A stretch of 64,000 nucleotides of DNA, taken from a virus. The stretch lies in the IMG/VR virus record IMGVR_UViG_3300021378_000021, positions 1-64,000 of that record. One strand, 5' to 3'. Both the position numbers and the translations under genes were made by a program. Below, in pieces: positions 38,368 to 50,200 of this stretch; within the stretch, counting starts at the first letter, position 1, and every line of letters starts with the position of its first letter. The notes beneath the pieces are model-generated. The model did not search any database. It had not been told where the DNA came from and was given only the letters and a program-made list of their open reading frames with translations.

Positions 38368-41300
38368 GCTAATGCGATTGTTCGAAGGTCACTAATAATT
38401 GGTGCATTTGCCTGATCAGTTCCTGACATAATAATTTTAATTGAATATCCACTAAATTCTCCCAAATCATTAGCACTAAACTCATATTCTAAGAACTGGT
38501 TAGCAGAACTTGCAGGAACTTTAACATCAGATTTCCCGTTATTTAAAGATGGATCAACAACTCTAAATCCACCGTCAGAAGTTGCCTCAAGATTCTCATA
38601 TCCAGGGAACAATTCAAATTCTTGTTCAATTTCTGATGAATCATCTCTAACAAGACTATAAAGAACTCTAATGTCTGAAGATGCAGGTCTATATGCTCCA
38701 AGTATAACTTTTAAGGAAGATGCTGGTTTGGATAAATTGACAGTATCAGAAACATAGATTGCTGAGTGTGGATCATTTAAAATAGAATTTACTCTAGAAT
38801 CTGAAGCAAAATCGGTAACAGGTCTATTTAAATAATTTGATGCAAATTCAATAGTAGAATTTTCAAGATTTATAATTGGAGATAAGTTTTCATCTGTACT
38901 GTTTAGTGTAATTGCTGCAGTAAATGATCTTCTACCAGAAACATTATTGAATACTGGTTGTTGTAATTCATTTACTCTAGAACATACTATTCTGGTCGAT
39001 TTTAAATTATTGAATGAATTTAACTCTACAGGTTCTACTTCATTTAGAAGTTGGAAAGAAGTTTCAGTACCATCAATACTAGTTCCAGTTGTTGTTCTAA
39101 TTACGGCACTTACTGAGGTTGAATCTCCAGGTGCCTGAACAAAGAATCTTGGATTTAGTGAATTAAATTGGATATTCTCAGTTGCATAGACATCATTTCC
39201 ACCACCAACAAATTGTCTATTAAATGATAATTGTGGTAAAGTTGCAGTATCTGCAGATCTATTTACTCCATATGTAGCACTTCGATCTACTTCAACATAA
39301 TATCCATTAGAGTCGATTCCAGTATCAGAAATATCATAAATTACATTATTAATTCTTCTTAAAGATACTCCATTAAACTCATATTTTTGAACCTTAGAAT
39401 TAACTTCATGTGATTCAGTTTTTCCTTCAATACCTCTAACAAGAGTTCCTAACTCATTTGAAGATGCAGTTTCGTATGATATAACTTCATCTCCAATTTT
39501 TACATATCCTGGATTGGAATTGCTAACAGGAAGACCTTCAAAAGTTTCAAAGACAGAAGAATCTTCAACAAATATTGTATTTAATTCTGTTGATAATAAA
39601 CCAGCAGTAAGAATTGTTGGTGAAATATCAGATTCAACACCACTCAATTGCAATTTATTATTATTGGCATACATTCCATGATTAAAATGACTTACCTCTA
39701 AGTAATTGCCAGAATTTGTTCCTGTTCCTTCAGTTACACTTAAAATGGTGGTAGATGCCAGAGATACAATAGTTGTATCTGTATCATAATAACTTACTCC
39801 AATACCAGTTCGGAATGCTTTTGGTGAAGAATCGCCTTCACCTTGAACATTAGTCAGATAAAGTGTATCTCTTCCATTGATTGCATCAATACTAATTAAT
39901 GCACCTCTACCTGTTGTGTTACTAGTGATAGTCACTACATCACCAACTTCATATCCATTTCCATTAGCAGTTTTTGTAAGACCGGTGATTGCACCATTTC
40001 CATCTACACTATCGATAGTAAATTCTAACCCACTACCATTTCCGACAATATTAGTTGTTGGTCTGTTAGATTGAGTTGTATAATTTACACCACCATTAGT
40101 AGTTGTAATACCACTGACCGGTCCACCCGCATACTCAATATATCCATAACTATTTGGGATAGAACCAGCAATTTTTCTACCGGTAGTCAAAATACCAATT
40201 GTTGCTGCATCTGTGGATGTTGTAATTCCAAGATTGATAGTTTTTGGTAGACCAGTAACTGGATTTGCAAGTAAATTATTTACATATCCATTACTTTGAT
40301 CTAAAGGTGGATTTCCAAAATGAGCAATACCAGTATTTGCGGTGAATTTTGCTTTGTAAAGTTTAAATTTAAGATCTAATTCTTGTGTAGGAGTCCAAAT
40401 AGATCCATTTTGAGACTTAAACAAACTACCAAGTGCGAATTGCTTACTATAAATGACTGCTTCCGCATCAGGTAAAGATTGTGTATTAACAGTTCTCTCT
40501 CCCATTTTTGCAATCCAAACTTCATATTCATCTGAAGTAGGTGCAAGTAAAACTACAGCATATTCATTTCCTGGGGCAAGATATTTTGGTTCATCAAATG
40601 TAACTCTTGTTGCAATTTCTCCAGTTGCTGATGTTGTAATTTGATCTGGATATAATGTTTTAGATTCTCCAACCAGATTTAGAGTTGGAATACCAAGTTC
40701 TACTGTTCTTATTTGAACTTCAAGAGGTTCACTACCTGCTGGTTTGTTGGCAAAAAAGATATCCAATTCGGTAAGAACTACACCCTTATCATCACTACTA
40801 AATCCATTTAAATCTGGAGCATCAATATCTCTACCAACAACAAATGATTGCGCAAGAGGATCAGATCTTCTTGCTCTTACAACTTCACGTCTAGTTGTTG
40901 TTATAGTTGTAGTGCGTCTTACCGTAGTGTCAATAGTTGTCGTTACTGTGGTTTGTATTTGTCTTGTTAAGAGAGTTCCAACAGCACTATAAGATCCTTG
41001 ACCGGTAGAAATTAACTTACTTCCAGGTAATGGTTTGGTATTTGTAGAACTACTAGTCAATAAGTATGTCTTTTTACCAGTAAGAAGTCTTGGATTTGGT
41101 GCCGGATTTGTATGAGGATTCTTGATAAAGAATGAACCAAAAAGATCTCCATAATTATCAGTTATCAATCTTAAATCTTTTACATATGCAATTGCACCAC
41201 TCGTTTGTCCAACGATCTTTGCACCTTTGGTAACATACCCAAAAAATCTTCCTTGTGCTTCATCGGATAATGAATTTATATCAATATTTAATGTTTTGGA

Positions 41301-44300
41301 TGATTGACTATATGAAGTTGGTAGGTTTTCAGACCTTATATAAGGATTGATATTGTATGTTCTTGATGGAGAATTAAAAGATCCTTCTTTATGATTTGAT
41401 GTTGCAAGTCTAAACCGACCTGTTTCTTGTCCACCTTTATATACTTTTACTGTTTCACCTGACGTAAATGATCCTTGTAAAGTGCCAGATGTCTCTAAAG
41501 ATGTGCTATTAGCAATTTCTATGAGTTTCGGTATAAAATCTACATTACTATGATTATCTAAGAACTGATAATGTCTTGTTAAAGGTTTCAGTGATCTTCC
41601 GAAGAAAGAAACATTTCTAGATCTAATATACTGCTCATCACCACTTGAGATTAGAACATCTCTGGATCGTACATCAACTCTAGTTCTAGAAGTTGTTGAA
41701 GTCTGTGTTCTAGAGTTTGTACTACTTCTCCAGTCTGTTCGATCGACTCTGGCCCGATTTACGAACCCTCCACTCAAGTTAGGACCTACTCGTCCCCAAA
41801 CACGTTCCCGTGTAACCACTAATCCGTTTATTGCACCGGATAGTGGTATTGATACTGTATTTCTAACAGTGTTAGTAACAACATTAGTAGTTCTTCTTGT
41901 TATATTCTGTACAGAAGGGGGAATATAAATGGTTCTAATCCAAAAATCATTTTCTGGAGATAATTTTACATTTCCAACATACTCTATAACATGGAATGGA
42001 TTAACATTTTCAACACGAGTAGCAAGTGGTTGCTCCAACCAACCGATAGAATCATATTTTAGAGTAACAACATTTCCAGTTTTTTGAATATTTGGGTCTA
42101 ATAACTCAAAGTTAGTTGTCAAATCCAAATCTTCTTCGGAAATTTCTGAAGAAGGTAAAACTCTTTGTCTTAAAGAATTAGAAAGAAGTCTTGGTCTCAA
42201 TTGACCTTCACTAATATCTGCTGATGTTAGATTTTGATCACTGTTCGTTTGATCAACAAAATTATCTACAAAGAAACCAGACTTAAATCTATTATTACCA
42301 TCTTCATCTTCAATACGCAATGCTTCAGTACTCACCTCTAATAAACTTAAAGATGTGACTCTTTCCAAGTTTTCTATTCTATCTTCAAGTTGACCAATAT
42401 CCCTCATAGTATATCTTCTATTATCAACCAAATTAATAGAAACATCATCAGGATCATAAAGATATGGTGGAAGTATAATGGTTGCCAATTCCATCAAACT
42501 TTGATCATTACTTGGAGATGCTTTTGGATCTTTTGCCGAAACACCTTTACTAACGATAAGATTTTCAAATTTATCAAGATATAATTTATCAATTCTTGGG
42601 AGATAAAAATCAAACCCAATCAGTGAACTTTCTCCAGGTTTTAAGTTATAATCTGTAGTAAATGTTCTTGAACTAAAATCAAATGGTGAAGCAGTTGTTG
42701 AAGAATAATCAACAACTCTTGGTCTAAAGTCTAATGTATCAGAAGCTCTAACATCATTAGGTCCAATTGTAGGAATATCATTTAAAAATCTATCATCATC
42801 ATAACTTAAAACCGTAAATACATCTCCAGTGTCTGATGCAGGAACTATATAATGATCATAGACAACTAACAATCTCTTAGATGGTTCTGAATCTGTTGTT
42901 CTGATTAATCTTGAATAATCATAATATTCATTTTTTTGTCCACCATCAAGAACAAAATTGTCTGTTACGTTATTATACTTTCCTAATGTAATAGACTGAA
43001 CGGTAGAAATAATATTAGATTCTTTGAATGTTACAGTTTCTCCAGCAGTAAAAGTATTTTGATTTAGATAAACTACACCTAATTTATTGGCACCACCTGA
43101 TGATGGTGAGGAACTATTATTTGTTACGACTCTTCCAACTGCTCCACTCTCAGAACCAATGATATTTTCTCCAATAATAGCATCTGTTCCAACATTGGAT
43201 ATTGAAGAGAATTCAATTGCATCTAGTGTAGGATCTGCAGTATTCGTTGATTCATATACTACAAGAACTTTTGCTACATCAGGAACATTTAATGAAATTT
43301 GATCATCTTGAACTCTGAGTCCATAATATGGATTATATGTTAGTCCATCATTGATTGATATGCTAGATGCAGATCCAGATTGTGCTAATTTTGAAAGATT
43401 GACTACTTCTATTGCACTTCTAGTAAATTTTTTAATTTTACTTTGAATTCCATTCTTCTTCAGTGTTACATTTACAACTATATTTGATTGACCAGAGGTT
43501 AATCCTTCAATTTCGACTCCAGTTCCCCCTCCAGTAAGAGTAAACGCATCAGAAGTTACTGTTCCAATTCCACCCCCAGTATAATGAACGGAATATCTTT
43601 CCTGATCAAATGACTCATAAAATGCGCTTGTAATGCCGGTTGGTAGTCCAAATACTAAATCACCAGAACCATCAGTTGCTTCTCCAGTTATTTGATTTGT
43701 TATTAATAACTGAGAACCTGAGAGATCAACAGAGGAAATATTAGATTCTGGAAGATTTGCATAAAGAAATCCATTTTCACTATTTTTTATTTCTGCTACT
43801 CTAAGATTTGCCGTATAATTGCCATTAGAAATTGCGGTTCCAGTAAATACTCCACTAACACTAGAAATACTAGCAATAGTCAGTGATGCCAAATCTGAAG
43901 AAATTGCTGTAACTCTATTATACCTTAAACCACTTCCTTCTACGACACTAATTACATCATTCACTTTGACTCCAGAGAATAATTTTCCTGGACTTGTTAC
44001 GGTTGTTCCATTAACATTAACTTCCGAAATTCCATTAGAGAACTTTTTAGAACTTAATACTGCATCTGCATTAAAATCTGGAAATCCTGATACACTAGTT
44101 TTCTTAACAGATTTTAATTGATTAATATTATTTTGAACAAAACTCTTAATTGTTAATGCAGTCTCAACTCCGTTAACAATCAATTTTTCTCCAGTTACAA
44201 ACGTTCCCGAAGTTTGACTGAGATTTAACGGTCCAACACCACCAGCGACAACAAAACCACTCGCACCACTACTCTTTCCTTTTATAAAAGAAGATGTTGG

Positions 44301-45716
44301 AATTTGATCTGCGGTTACACCTACATTAAAGGTTATATTTGTATAAGTTTGAATATCATAAAGATATAAATCCCATTGAGTTGCTGCACCAGAATATGCA
44401 GCATCAGTCAAGTTAAAGGTATATACTCTCGCAGCACCAATTATCGACCCCCCTCCACCAAGTTGATCATATAAATCTAAAGTTTCATTTTCTTTTGGAG
44501 CACCACTGACATTATTAACTCTAAGTAAATGCCCCATCTCAAATGGGATATTAGCACTACTTATACTTTCAGTATCTCTTGGTTTTTCTACATCTATAGC
44601 AGTTTCTGTATCTAAAGTAACATCATAACCATCAACATATGCTCTTCCAGGACTTACCTGTAGACACATTAAATCATCCGATGGAGTATTTCCTTGTTCT
44701 GTAGTTTCTCCCTCTAAATATAAACCATCATTATCGATTTGATCATTTAACGAATTGAGTGCTTTAACACCAAACTCATCTACGGCATAATGACCAGATT
44801 CATCAAATGTTCTTTCTGCAATATAATCTCTTATTAAATTATAAACAGGTCTATTTTCGATTTTTTTAATTTTTCCTTCATCTACTCTCAATATCTCTAC
44901 AAAATCAGTATCTGTATTATTAGATATTTCTTTTTTTGTAAGTGTTAATGCTATCTTTAATCTGTCTGCTCCTGGTGCTGCAAAATTAGTGAAACCACTT
45001 GCATTATCATATAAAGACGAATCATCCTTTGCATTTACAATCGTTTCGGATATTTTTAATCCTACTCTATACGAAGGAGTATTGGTATAATAATCTAATA
45101 TAAGTGTTTGCTTAGAAACTTCTACAAATGTTCCTCTGATAAAATAAACACCATTATCAATAGATGCTGCTGAACCAACAAATGTTGCATCCTGAGAGAT
45201 TAATGATGCAAATGCGGTTCCTGCGGCAATTGTAGTATTACCATACGTGACATTTTCACTTGCAAATAACTGTTCTCCATCTTGAAATACATCTGTTTCT
45301 GCATTATCTCCAGACTCTCCATATTTAACATAAATTGTAAGATCACTTACTAGATCACTATCAGATGTAAGGGCAACTTCTTGAATAGATGCTGTTACAC
45401 CCGAAAGTTGTCCTGTAATTTTCTTTCCAATAAAATTCTTAATATAAACAGAGACATCTATACCTAAATTAACCGCATTTAATTTTACTGCAGAAAACTG
45501 ATTATCAAAAGTTACAGATCCTGGAAGAACCATAGATCCTTCTTTAAAAATATTGCCACCAAAAGACTCTACTTGGTTCTGTAAGATGGATTGAAGAGTT
45601 GTTAATTCTCTAGCCTGAACTGGATATCCTGGTTTAAATAAAACTTTATAAAAATTTTTATCCCCATCAAAATCATCATAATATGGGCTTATATTTAAGT
45701 CTGTTTTTTGTGCCAT
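38364..45716 (-). CDS. Giant virion protein with DUF4815-like N-terminus (2450 aa)
   Basis: The first 330 residues (MAQKTDLNISPYYDDFDGDK; FKPGYPVQARELTTLQSILQ; FFIRGTFVEVSKQ-type region) match the DUF4815 family, found in large baseplate or tail proteins of T4-like marine phages. The middle is Ser/Thr/Asn/Gly-rich with many beta segments; a region near residues 1270-1390 is rich in Arg and Thr (VRNTVSIPLSGAI; VRARRSDPLAQSFVVGRDID). The latter part has GxGY repeats (SGITTTNGGVNYTTQSN; LTKTANGNGYEVGDVVTI) and a VKIGDEVISYETASSNELGT plus LVRGIEGKTESHEVNSKVQK module. It likely belongs to the baseplate periphery or a large tail fibre. The location next to gp8 and gp7 supports this. Confidence 0.8.
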   Translation of the reverse strand: MAQKTDLNISPYYDDFDGDKNFYKVLFKPGYPVQARELTTLQSILQNQVESFGGNIFKEGSMVLPGSVTFDNQFSAVKLNAVNLGIDVSVYIKNFIGKKITGQLSGVTASIQEVALTSDSDLVSDLTIYVKYGESGDNAETDVFQDGEQLFASENVTYGNTTIAAGTAFASLISQDATFVGSAASIDNGVYFIRGTFVEVSKQTLILDYYTNTPSYRVGLKISETIVNAKDDSSLYDNASGFTNFAAPGADRLKIALTLTKKEISNNTDTDFVEILRVDEGKIKKIENRPVYNLIRDYIAERTFDESGHYAVDEFGVKALNSLNDQIDNDGLYLEGETTEQGNTPSDDLMCLQVSPGRAYVDGYDVTLDTETAIDVEKPRDTESISSANIPFEMGHLLRVNNVSGAPKENETLDLYDQLGGGGSIIGAARVYTFNLTDAAYSGAATQWDLYLYDIQTYTNITFNVGVTADQIPTSSFIKGKSSGASGFVVAGGVGPLNLSQTSGTFVTGEKLIVNGVETALTIKSFVQNNINQLKSVKKTSVSGFPDFNADAVLSSKKFSNGISEVNVNGTTVTSPGKLFSGVKVNDVISVVEGSGLRYNRVTAISSDLASLTIASISSVSGVFTGTAISNGNYTANLRVAEIKNSENGFLYANLPESNISSVDLSGSQLLITNQITGEATDGSGDLVFGLPTGITSAFYESFDQERYSVHYTGGGIGTVTSDAFTLTGGGTGVEIEGLTSGQSNIVVNVTLKKNGIQSKIKKFTRSAIEVVNLSKLAQSGSASSISINDGLTYNPYYGLRVQDDQISLNVPDVAKVLVVYESTNTADPTLDAIEFSSISNVGTDAIIGENIIGSESGAVGRVVTNNSSSPSSGGANKLGVVYLNQNTFTAGETVTFKESNIISTVQSITLGKYNNVTDNFVLDGGQKNEYYDYSRLIRTTDSEPSKRLLVVYDHYIVPASDTGDVFTVLSYDDDRFLNDIPTIGPNDVRASDTLDFRPRVVDYSSTTASPFDFSSRTFTTDYNLKPGESSLIGFDFYLPRIDKLYLDKFENLIVSKGVSAKDPKASPSNDQSLMELATIILPPYLYDPDDVSINLVDNRRYTMRDIGQLEDRIENLERVTSLSLLEVSTEALRIEDEDGNNRFKSGFFVDNFVDQTNSDQNLTSADISEGQLRPRLLSNSLRQRVLPSSEISEEDLDLTTNFELLDPNIQKTGNVVTLKYDSIGWLEQPLATRVENVNPFHVIEYVGNVKLSPENDFWIRTIYIPPSVQNITRRTTNVVTNTVRNTVSIPLSGAINGLVVTRERVWGRVGPNLSGGFVNRARVDRTDWRSSTNSRTQTSTTSRTRVDVRSRDVLISSGDEQYIRSRNVSFFGRSLKPLTRHYQFLDNHSNVDFIPKLIEIANSTSLETSGTLQGSFTSGETVKVYKGGQETGRFRLATSNHKEGSFNSPSRTYNINPYIRSENLPTSYSQSSKTLNIDINSLSDEAQGRFFGYVTKGAKIVGQTSGAIAYVKDLRLITDNYGDLFGSFFIKNPHTNPAPNPRLLTGKKTYLLTSSSTNTKPLPGSKLISTGQGSYSAVGTLLTRQIQTTVTTTIDTTVRRTTTITTTRREVVRARRSDPLAQSFVVGRDIDAPDLNGFSSDDKGVVLTELDIFFANKPAGSEPLEVQIRTVELGIPTLNLVGESKTLYPDQITTSATGEIATRVTFDEPKYLAPGNEYAVVLLAPTSDEYEVWIAKMGERTVNTQSLPDAEAVIYSKQFALGSLFKSQNGSIWTPTQELDLKFKLYKAKFTANTGIAHFGNPPLDQSNGYVNNLLANPVTGLPKTINLGITTSTDAATIGILTTGRKIAGSIPNSYGYIEYAGGPVSGITTTNGGVNYTTQSNRPTTNIVGNGSGLEFTIDSVDGNGAITGLTKTANGNGYEVGDVVTITSNTTGRGALISIDAINGRDTLYLTNVQGEGDSSPKAFRTGIGVSYYDTDTTIVSLASTTILSVTEGTGTNSGNYLEVSHFNHGMYANNNKLQLSGVESDISPTILTAGLLSTELNTIFVEDSSVFETFEGLPVSNSNPGYVKIGDEVISYETASSNELGTLVRGIEGKTESHEVNSKVQKYEFNGVSLRRINNVIYDISDTGIDSNGYYVEVDRSATYGVNRSADTATLPQLSFNRQFVGGGNDVYATENIQFNSLNPRFFVQAPGDSTSVSAVIRTTTGTSIDGTETSFQLLNEVEPVELNSFNNLKSTRIVCSRVNELQQPVFNNVSGRRSFTAAITLNSTDENLSPIINLENSTIEFASNYLNRPVTDFASDSRVNSILNDPHSAIYVSDTVNLSKPASSLKVILGAYRPASSDIRVLYSLVRDDSSEIEQEFELFPGYENLEATSDGGFRVVDPSLNNGKSDVKVPASSANQFLEYEFSANDLGEFSGYSIKIIMSGTDQANAPIISDLRTIALA

Positions 45717-45722
45717 CTTTTT

Positions 45723-47234
45723 TTAGAATTCCAGAATAATTTTGATGTCTTCTTTTTGTCTAGAGTCTCTCTGAACTTCGGGTCGGTTGTCAATATAAAT
45801 TATATCCCCCGTCTTTTTATTTATCTCTGGATTTGAAAGACCATTTGTAAAAGTAACTCCCAGATTAATCTGCTTATTATTAACAACTACAACACTACCG
45901 TTTAGATCTGCAATACTTGCAGAACCTCCACTAGTATTAAATTCAATGTCATTAGTAGAATTGAATGCTATTATATCTGTTGTACTGTCACTAAGTGTTT
46001 GGTCTATTTTATTTCCAAAACATAATGATCTGTCTTGATAATATTTCAAAACTTTAGTATCTTTATCAAATGATGCTACATATCCTTTTGCCCCGGACAC
46101 ACTTTGAGTTATTTGTTCACCAATAGTTACGTTTCTAGACTCTGATAGTCCGATACCAGAAAGAGATGAGAATGTATTCCCAGTAAAAGTTACTCCTGCT
46201 CCAGAAAATGTTTCGGGATTTTTTATAATTCCGACCTGAGCAAATTTAGTGTCTATTGGAAAATCTTTAGTTGAATCGTCGAATCTTGCATACATTAATA
46301 CTTTATCTGTTCCCAACTCCTCATAAATGTTATAACCATGACCTTTTGATGGAGGAATTATAGGTATTAATTTTGCAGTATCAGTGGGGGAAGATTTGGG
46401 TAAATTAAGAATTCCATATGTATATCCTTTTCCGCCATTTATCACCGTGATATCGGTTATTGTACCTGCACTATCTACTACAATAGAAACTGTAGCACCA
46501 CTTCCGTCACCTATGATAGATGCTACTGTGCCATTAGTATATCCAGTTCCACCATCTTCGATATATACTGCCTTTATTTGATTATTATTAGTATCAGAGT
46601 TTCCTCCTTCTCTAATAGTTTGAATACTAGAATCCGTTGTAGTCAACCAATCATTAGGAACTGTAATATATTCTGTAGAATCAAATTTAATTACATCTGA
46701 TGGAGGAATACTGAATAGATATTTCCATCTATATCCATCAGACCCTGCAACAGATGGTTCTACATCAGTATGTGTTGGTTCTATTGTCGATCCTGTAACC
46801 GTAGGATTAGGTCCAGAAGAACCATTATCTATACAAATATAAACTTTAAATTCACTTGTAATAATATAATAATTTGCATCATATAATCTTACTGTTTTAG
46901 ATACGGGAGATTCATTACCTTGACGATAATCATGACGATACATGTCATAAGGAGTATTTGCAACCCATTCAACCTTTCTTATAACTCTTCTGGCATTTTC
47001 TGTAGTAATCTTTTTACCAAATAAACTAGTATCTCTATAATGAGACAAATATTGAAAATTATCTACAGGATTATTAGTTGTGCTTGTATTCCAATTGTCG
47101 GTTCTTCCAAATCCAACTGATCCCGGAGTTGGATTTGATAAACCTAAGAAAGCATAATAAGAATTATTACTGATAGACTCTACAAAAGAACCAGCATTCA
47201 ATATTCTAAATTGATCTGTTACGAATGCGGACAT
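45723..47234 (-). CDS. 8: Baseplate wedge protein gp8 with GxGY insertion
   Basis: gp8 is a dimeric baseplate wedge component. The 503-residue protein begins ..VTDQFRILNAGSFVESI and has FVESISNNSYYAFLGLSNPT, SDGYRWKYLFSIPPSDVIKF and the C-terminal GDIIYIDNRPEVQRDSRQKE followed by DIKIILEF, which aligns to T4 GEMIYMENRPPIIMAMDQTE and INILFTF. An inserted region near residues 220-290 carries GxGY-type repeats (IEDGGTGYTNGTVAS, VINGGKGYTYGIL). T4 gp8 is 334 residues. A perfect late promoter is 18 nt upstream. Confidence 0.92.
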   Translation of the reverse strand: MSAFVTDQFRILNAGSFVESISNNSYYAFLGLSNPTPGSVGFGRTDNWNTSTTNNPVDNFQYLSHYRDTSLFGKKITTENARRVIRKVEWVANTPYDMYRHDYRQGNESPVSKTVRLYDANYYIITSEFKVYICIDNGSSGPNPTVTGSTIEPTHTDVEPSVAGSDGYRWKYLFSIPPSDVIKFDSTEYITVPNDWLTTTDSSIQTIREGGNSDTNNNQIKAVYIEDGGTGYTNGTVASIIGDGSGATVSIVVDSAGTITDITVINGGKGYTYGILNLPKSSPTDTAKLIPIIPPSKGHGYNIYEELGTDKVLMYARFDDSTKDFPIDTKFAQVGIIKNPETFSGAGVTFTGNTFSSLSGIGLSESRNVTIGEQITQSVSGAKGYVASFDKDTKVLKYYQDRSLCFGNKIDQTLSDSTTDIIAFNSTNDIEFNTSGGSASIADLNGSVVVVNNKQINLGVTFTNGLSNPEINKKTGDIIYIDNRPEVQRDSRQKEDIKIILEF

Positions 47235-47251
47235 ATTAATAGTTTTTTATA

Positions 47252-47259
47252 TATTTATA
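47252..47259 (-). promoter_or_regulatory. Late promoter TATAAATA of gene 8
   Basis: A perfect late -10 element in the 44-nt gap after the giant gene, 18 nt before the gene 8 ATG at 47234. Confidence 0.75.
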
Positions 47260-47278
47260 AGACAATTTTAGTTTTCAA

Positions 47279-50200
47279 TTATACTTCTCTTTTAGGTAAT
47301 GCCCCAGTTTTTCTAATACCAATACCTCTTCTCTGAATTGTTGGATATGTTGTCAATCCAGATACAGTATTGCCAGTAACACCAATTGATATTGGATTTG
47401 TAGATCTTGTTCCTCCTTCTAATAATCCCCATGAGTATTTTCCAACGGGATTTAATGTACTTCCAGTAGTTCCAAGACCAACTACATTAGAATTTGAATC
47501 TACATTACATGTAATAATTCCAATTGTAGTTCCAGCACCCGTATTATTAGACCAAGAAGAAACATAGTAAACATTGTCCAGGAAAGTAGTTCCAATTCCA
47601 ACAACTGCAGAATTTGAATCATCAATTGAGGTGACTCCACTACCAATTTGAGTATCATAGATATAAATTGGATAACCTGTCGATAGTCCAGTAAAGTTAT
47701 TACTGTCAATCAATGTAAATTGAAGTGCTAAAGGAACACCAATTCCAGATGCTGTTGTAATACCAGTTACTATTCCAGAGAAACCTTTAATATTACTAAA
47801 TCCTGTAATTTTTTCAATAGATCCCAAAGATTCTGTAGAAATACCATTAATAATAACCGCATCTAATGGAGTAGAAGAATCGGTATATCCATTATCAGTT
47901 TCATAATTAAATAATTCTATATTATCGACAAATATTTCAGTATCGGTTGTAGACACATCTTTGATAATTCTTGCAGTTGGGAAGATTAACGGTTCTAATA
48001 CATCTCTTGATTTATAAACATATTGGCCATTAATTTTCTTATCTGTTTTTTGCTTAGTCCAAGATAAAGGTTTGTAATTGATTTCATCAACTCCTAATCC
48101 AGTATATCGATTAGTTTCAAATTTATCAGAAGTAGTTATGTTGTAAACTGTTCTTTCATCTTGTGTTATTGTATTTGGATAGATATTGTTACTTATTACT
48201 TGAACAACATCACCAGTTTCTATAGTTGGTATGATATTATCTACTAGTGTAGAATCAGTCCCATCAACACCTTTATAGAAGTATATTTCAATTTCTTCTT
48301 CTGGTAACGGTGCTCTTGTAAATGCAAATGATGTCCCACCTTCAAAGATGTAATTTTCTACTGGTTTTTGTAATACTCCATTAACAAAAATTATAAGAAC
48401 ATTGTTAATATTTTCTTCAATTGGAGAATTTTCTTGAGGTTCAAAACTCAGAGGTGTTGAATTATAATTAAGTGGGAATCTAGTTCTTGATCCATCTTGT
48501 AAGTTTTGAATAGAATCAATATAATCAAGTTCTCCAAATTCCCAAGCAGCAAAATTATCAGAATAAGTATCAACTACTGTAATTTCAAAATCTGATATTG
48601 GAGAAGATAGAGAACCATCAGTGACTAATCCAACAGGTTTAAATACATCACCTCTTCTGAAATTATATCCTGGTCTTGAAAATTTGACTTCAGTTACTTC
48701 GAATAAAGTGGATCCTATTCCCGTAGATCCACCAACTTTTAAATCTACTAATAAACCATTTCCCGTATCAGTTGTTGCTCCAATTCCTAACCTAGAAACA
48801 CCAATCACTGGTAGATTTTTATATGATGGATCTGAAACGAATATTTCAGGATTACTATATCCAGTTCCTCCACCAACAACATTAAACGATAAAGTTCCTC
48901 CAACACCAATATTTGCCGTAATTGTTGCTGCAGCACCAGAATGTCCACTTTCATATACGGATATTCCGATAGAAACTAAACCATTATATCCAGAACCATG
49001 TCCTGTAGTTCCTAGTCCAACAGATACAATAGAACCTCCAGCACCAACAACAGCAGTCACAGAAGCACCTACAAGTGGTGCAAATCCAAGTCCAGGTGTA
49101 GATCCATATGAAACTATAATTCCACCTCTAGGAACTTCATTTGCATTAGTATCATAGTCAGAAACAAAATATTCAAGAGGAAATTCGTCCGGTCTAGTAA
49201 TTCCAGAGAATTCAACAGTAGATATTCCTGCACTAGAGTCTTCTAAGATTTGATAATTAAATCTTGTTGGATTGTTATCAGTTTTGGGTGATTGGTAAAT
49301 GTTATTAATAAAAACTAGACCACTTGAACCTTCTGTTCCAATTCCTGTAGTATTTGCACCACCAACTTTTAGTGTGAATGTTCTTCCAATTCCAGTAAAT
49401 TCATCAGATAAATCATCATAAACTTTGTTATTATCATAATTAGATTTAAAAAATACTCTACCAGTAAATGATGAGGTTTCAGAATCTAAATTATTTTTTG
49501 TTTTTGCGATTTGTGGATTACCTCTTGGTGCTTCTGTGAAATAAATTTCACTATCTTCAATATTAAATGAACCTTTATGAATTCTTACTAAGGTAGAATC
49601 TGTATGAGTTGATGCAGAAGAACCTACAAATCCTCTCTTGACTTCAACTAAATTTATACTCCCTTCATTTGTAATCGGTCCTACATTGGTTGTTCCCAAT
49701 CCAACATTAGTTACACCCATGTATTCATCATCAACTTTCAATATATCTCTTGGATTTATTGTTGAAATTCCACTTAGTGATACAATACTTGTACTATTGT
49801 TTAGAGAACCACCAACATTTCCACTCAAAGTATGTGTAATCTTAGTAGGTGCTATTGGATATTGAACCAATTCATCAACAGTTAAGATGCACTTACTGTT
49901 TTTTTCTTTCATAGTGAATCTATGAGCATTTCCTTCTCCAAAGGAAGTAAATGTTGTTCCAATTCCTGCAGCAGCTGCTGTAGTTGTTATTGCTACTTTG
50001 AAAGTATTTTCGGTTAATTTGATAGCATAAACTGTAGATGGAAGTTCTCCACCAGGAGTAACAATTGCACTAGTTCCAACACCAACGATTGTAGAGTTTG
50101 GAGTATAGATTAATTCTTCTCCAGTTACAAAGAAGTGATTTTGAATTGTAAATATTCCAGTAGATGCATCTAATGCAGATGAATTTGGATTAAATTTCTT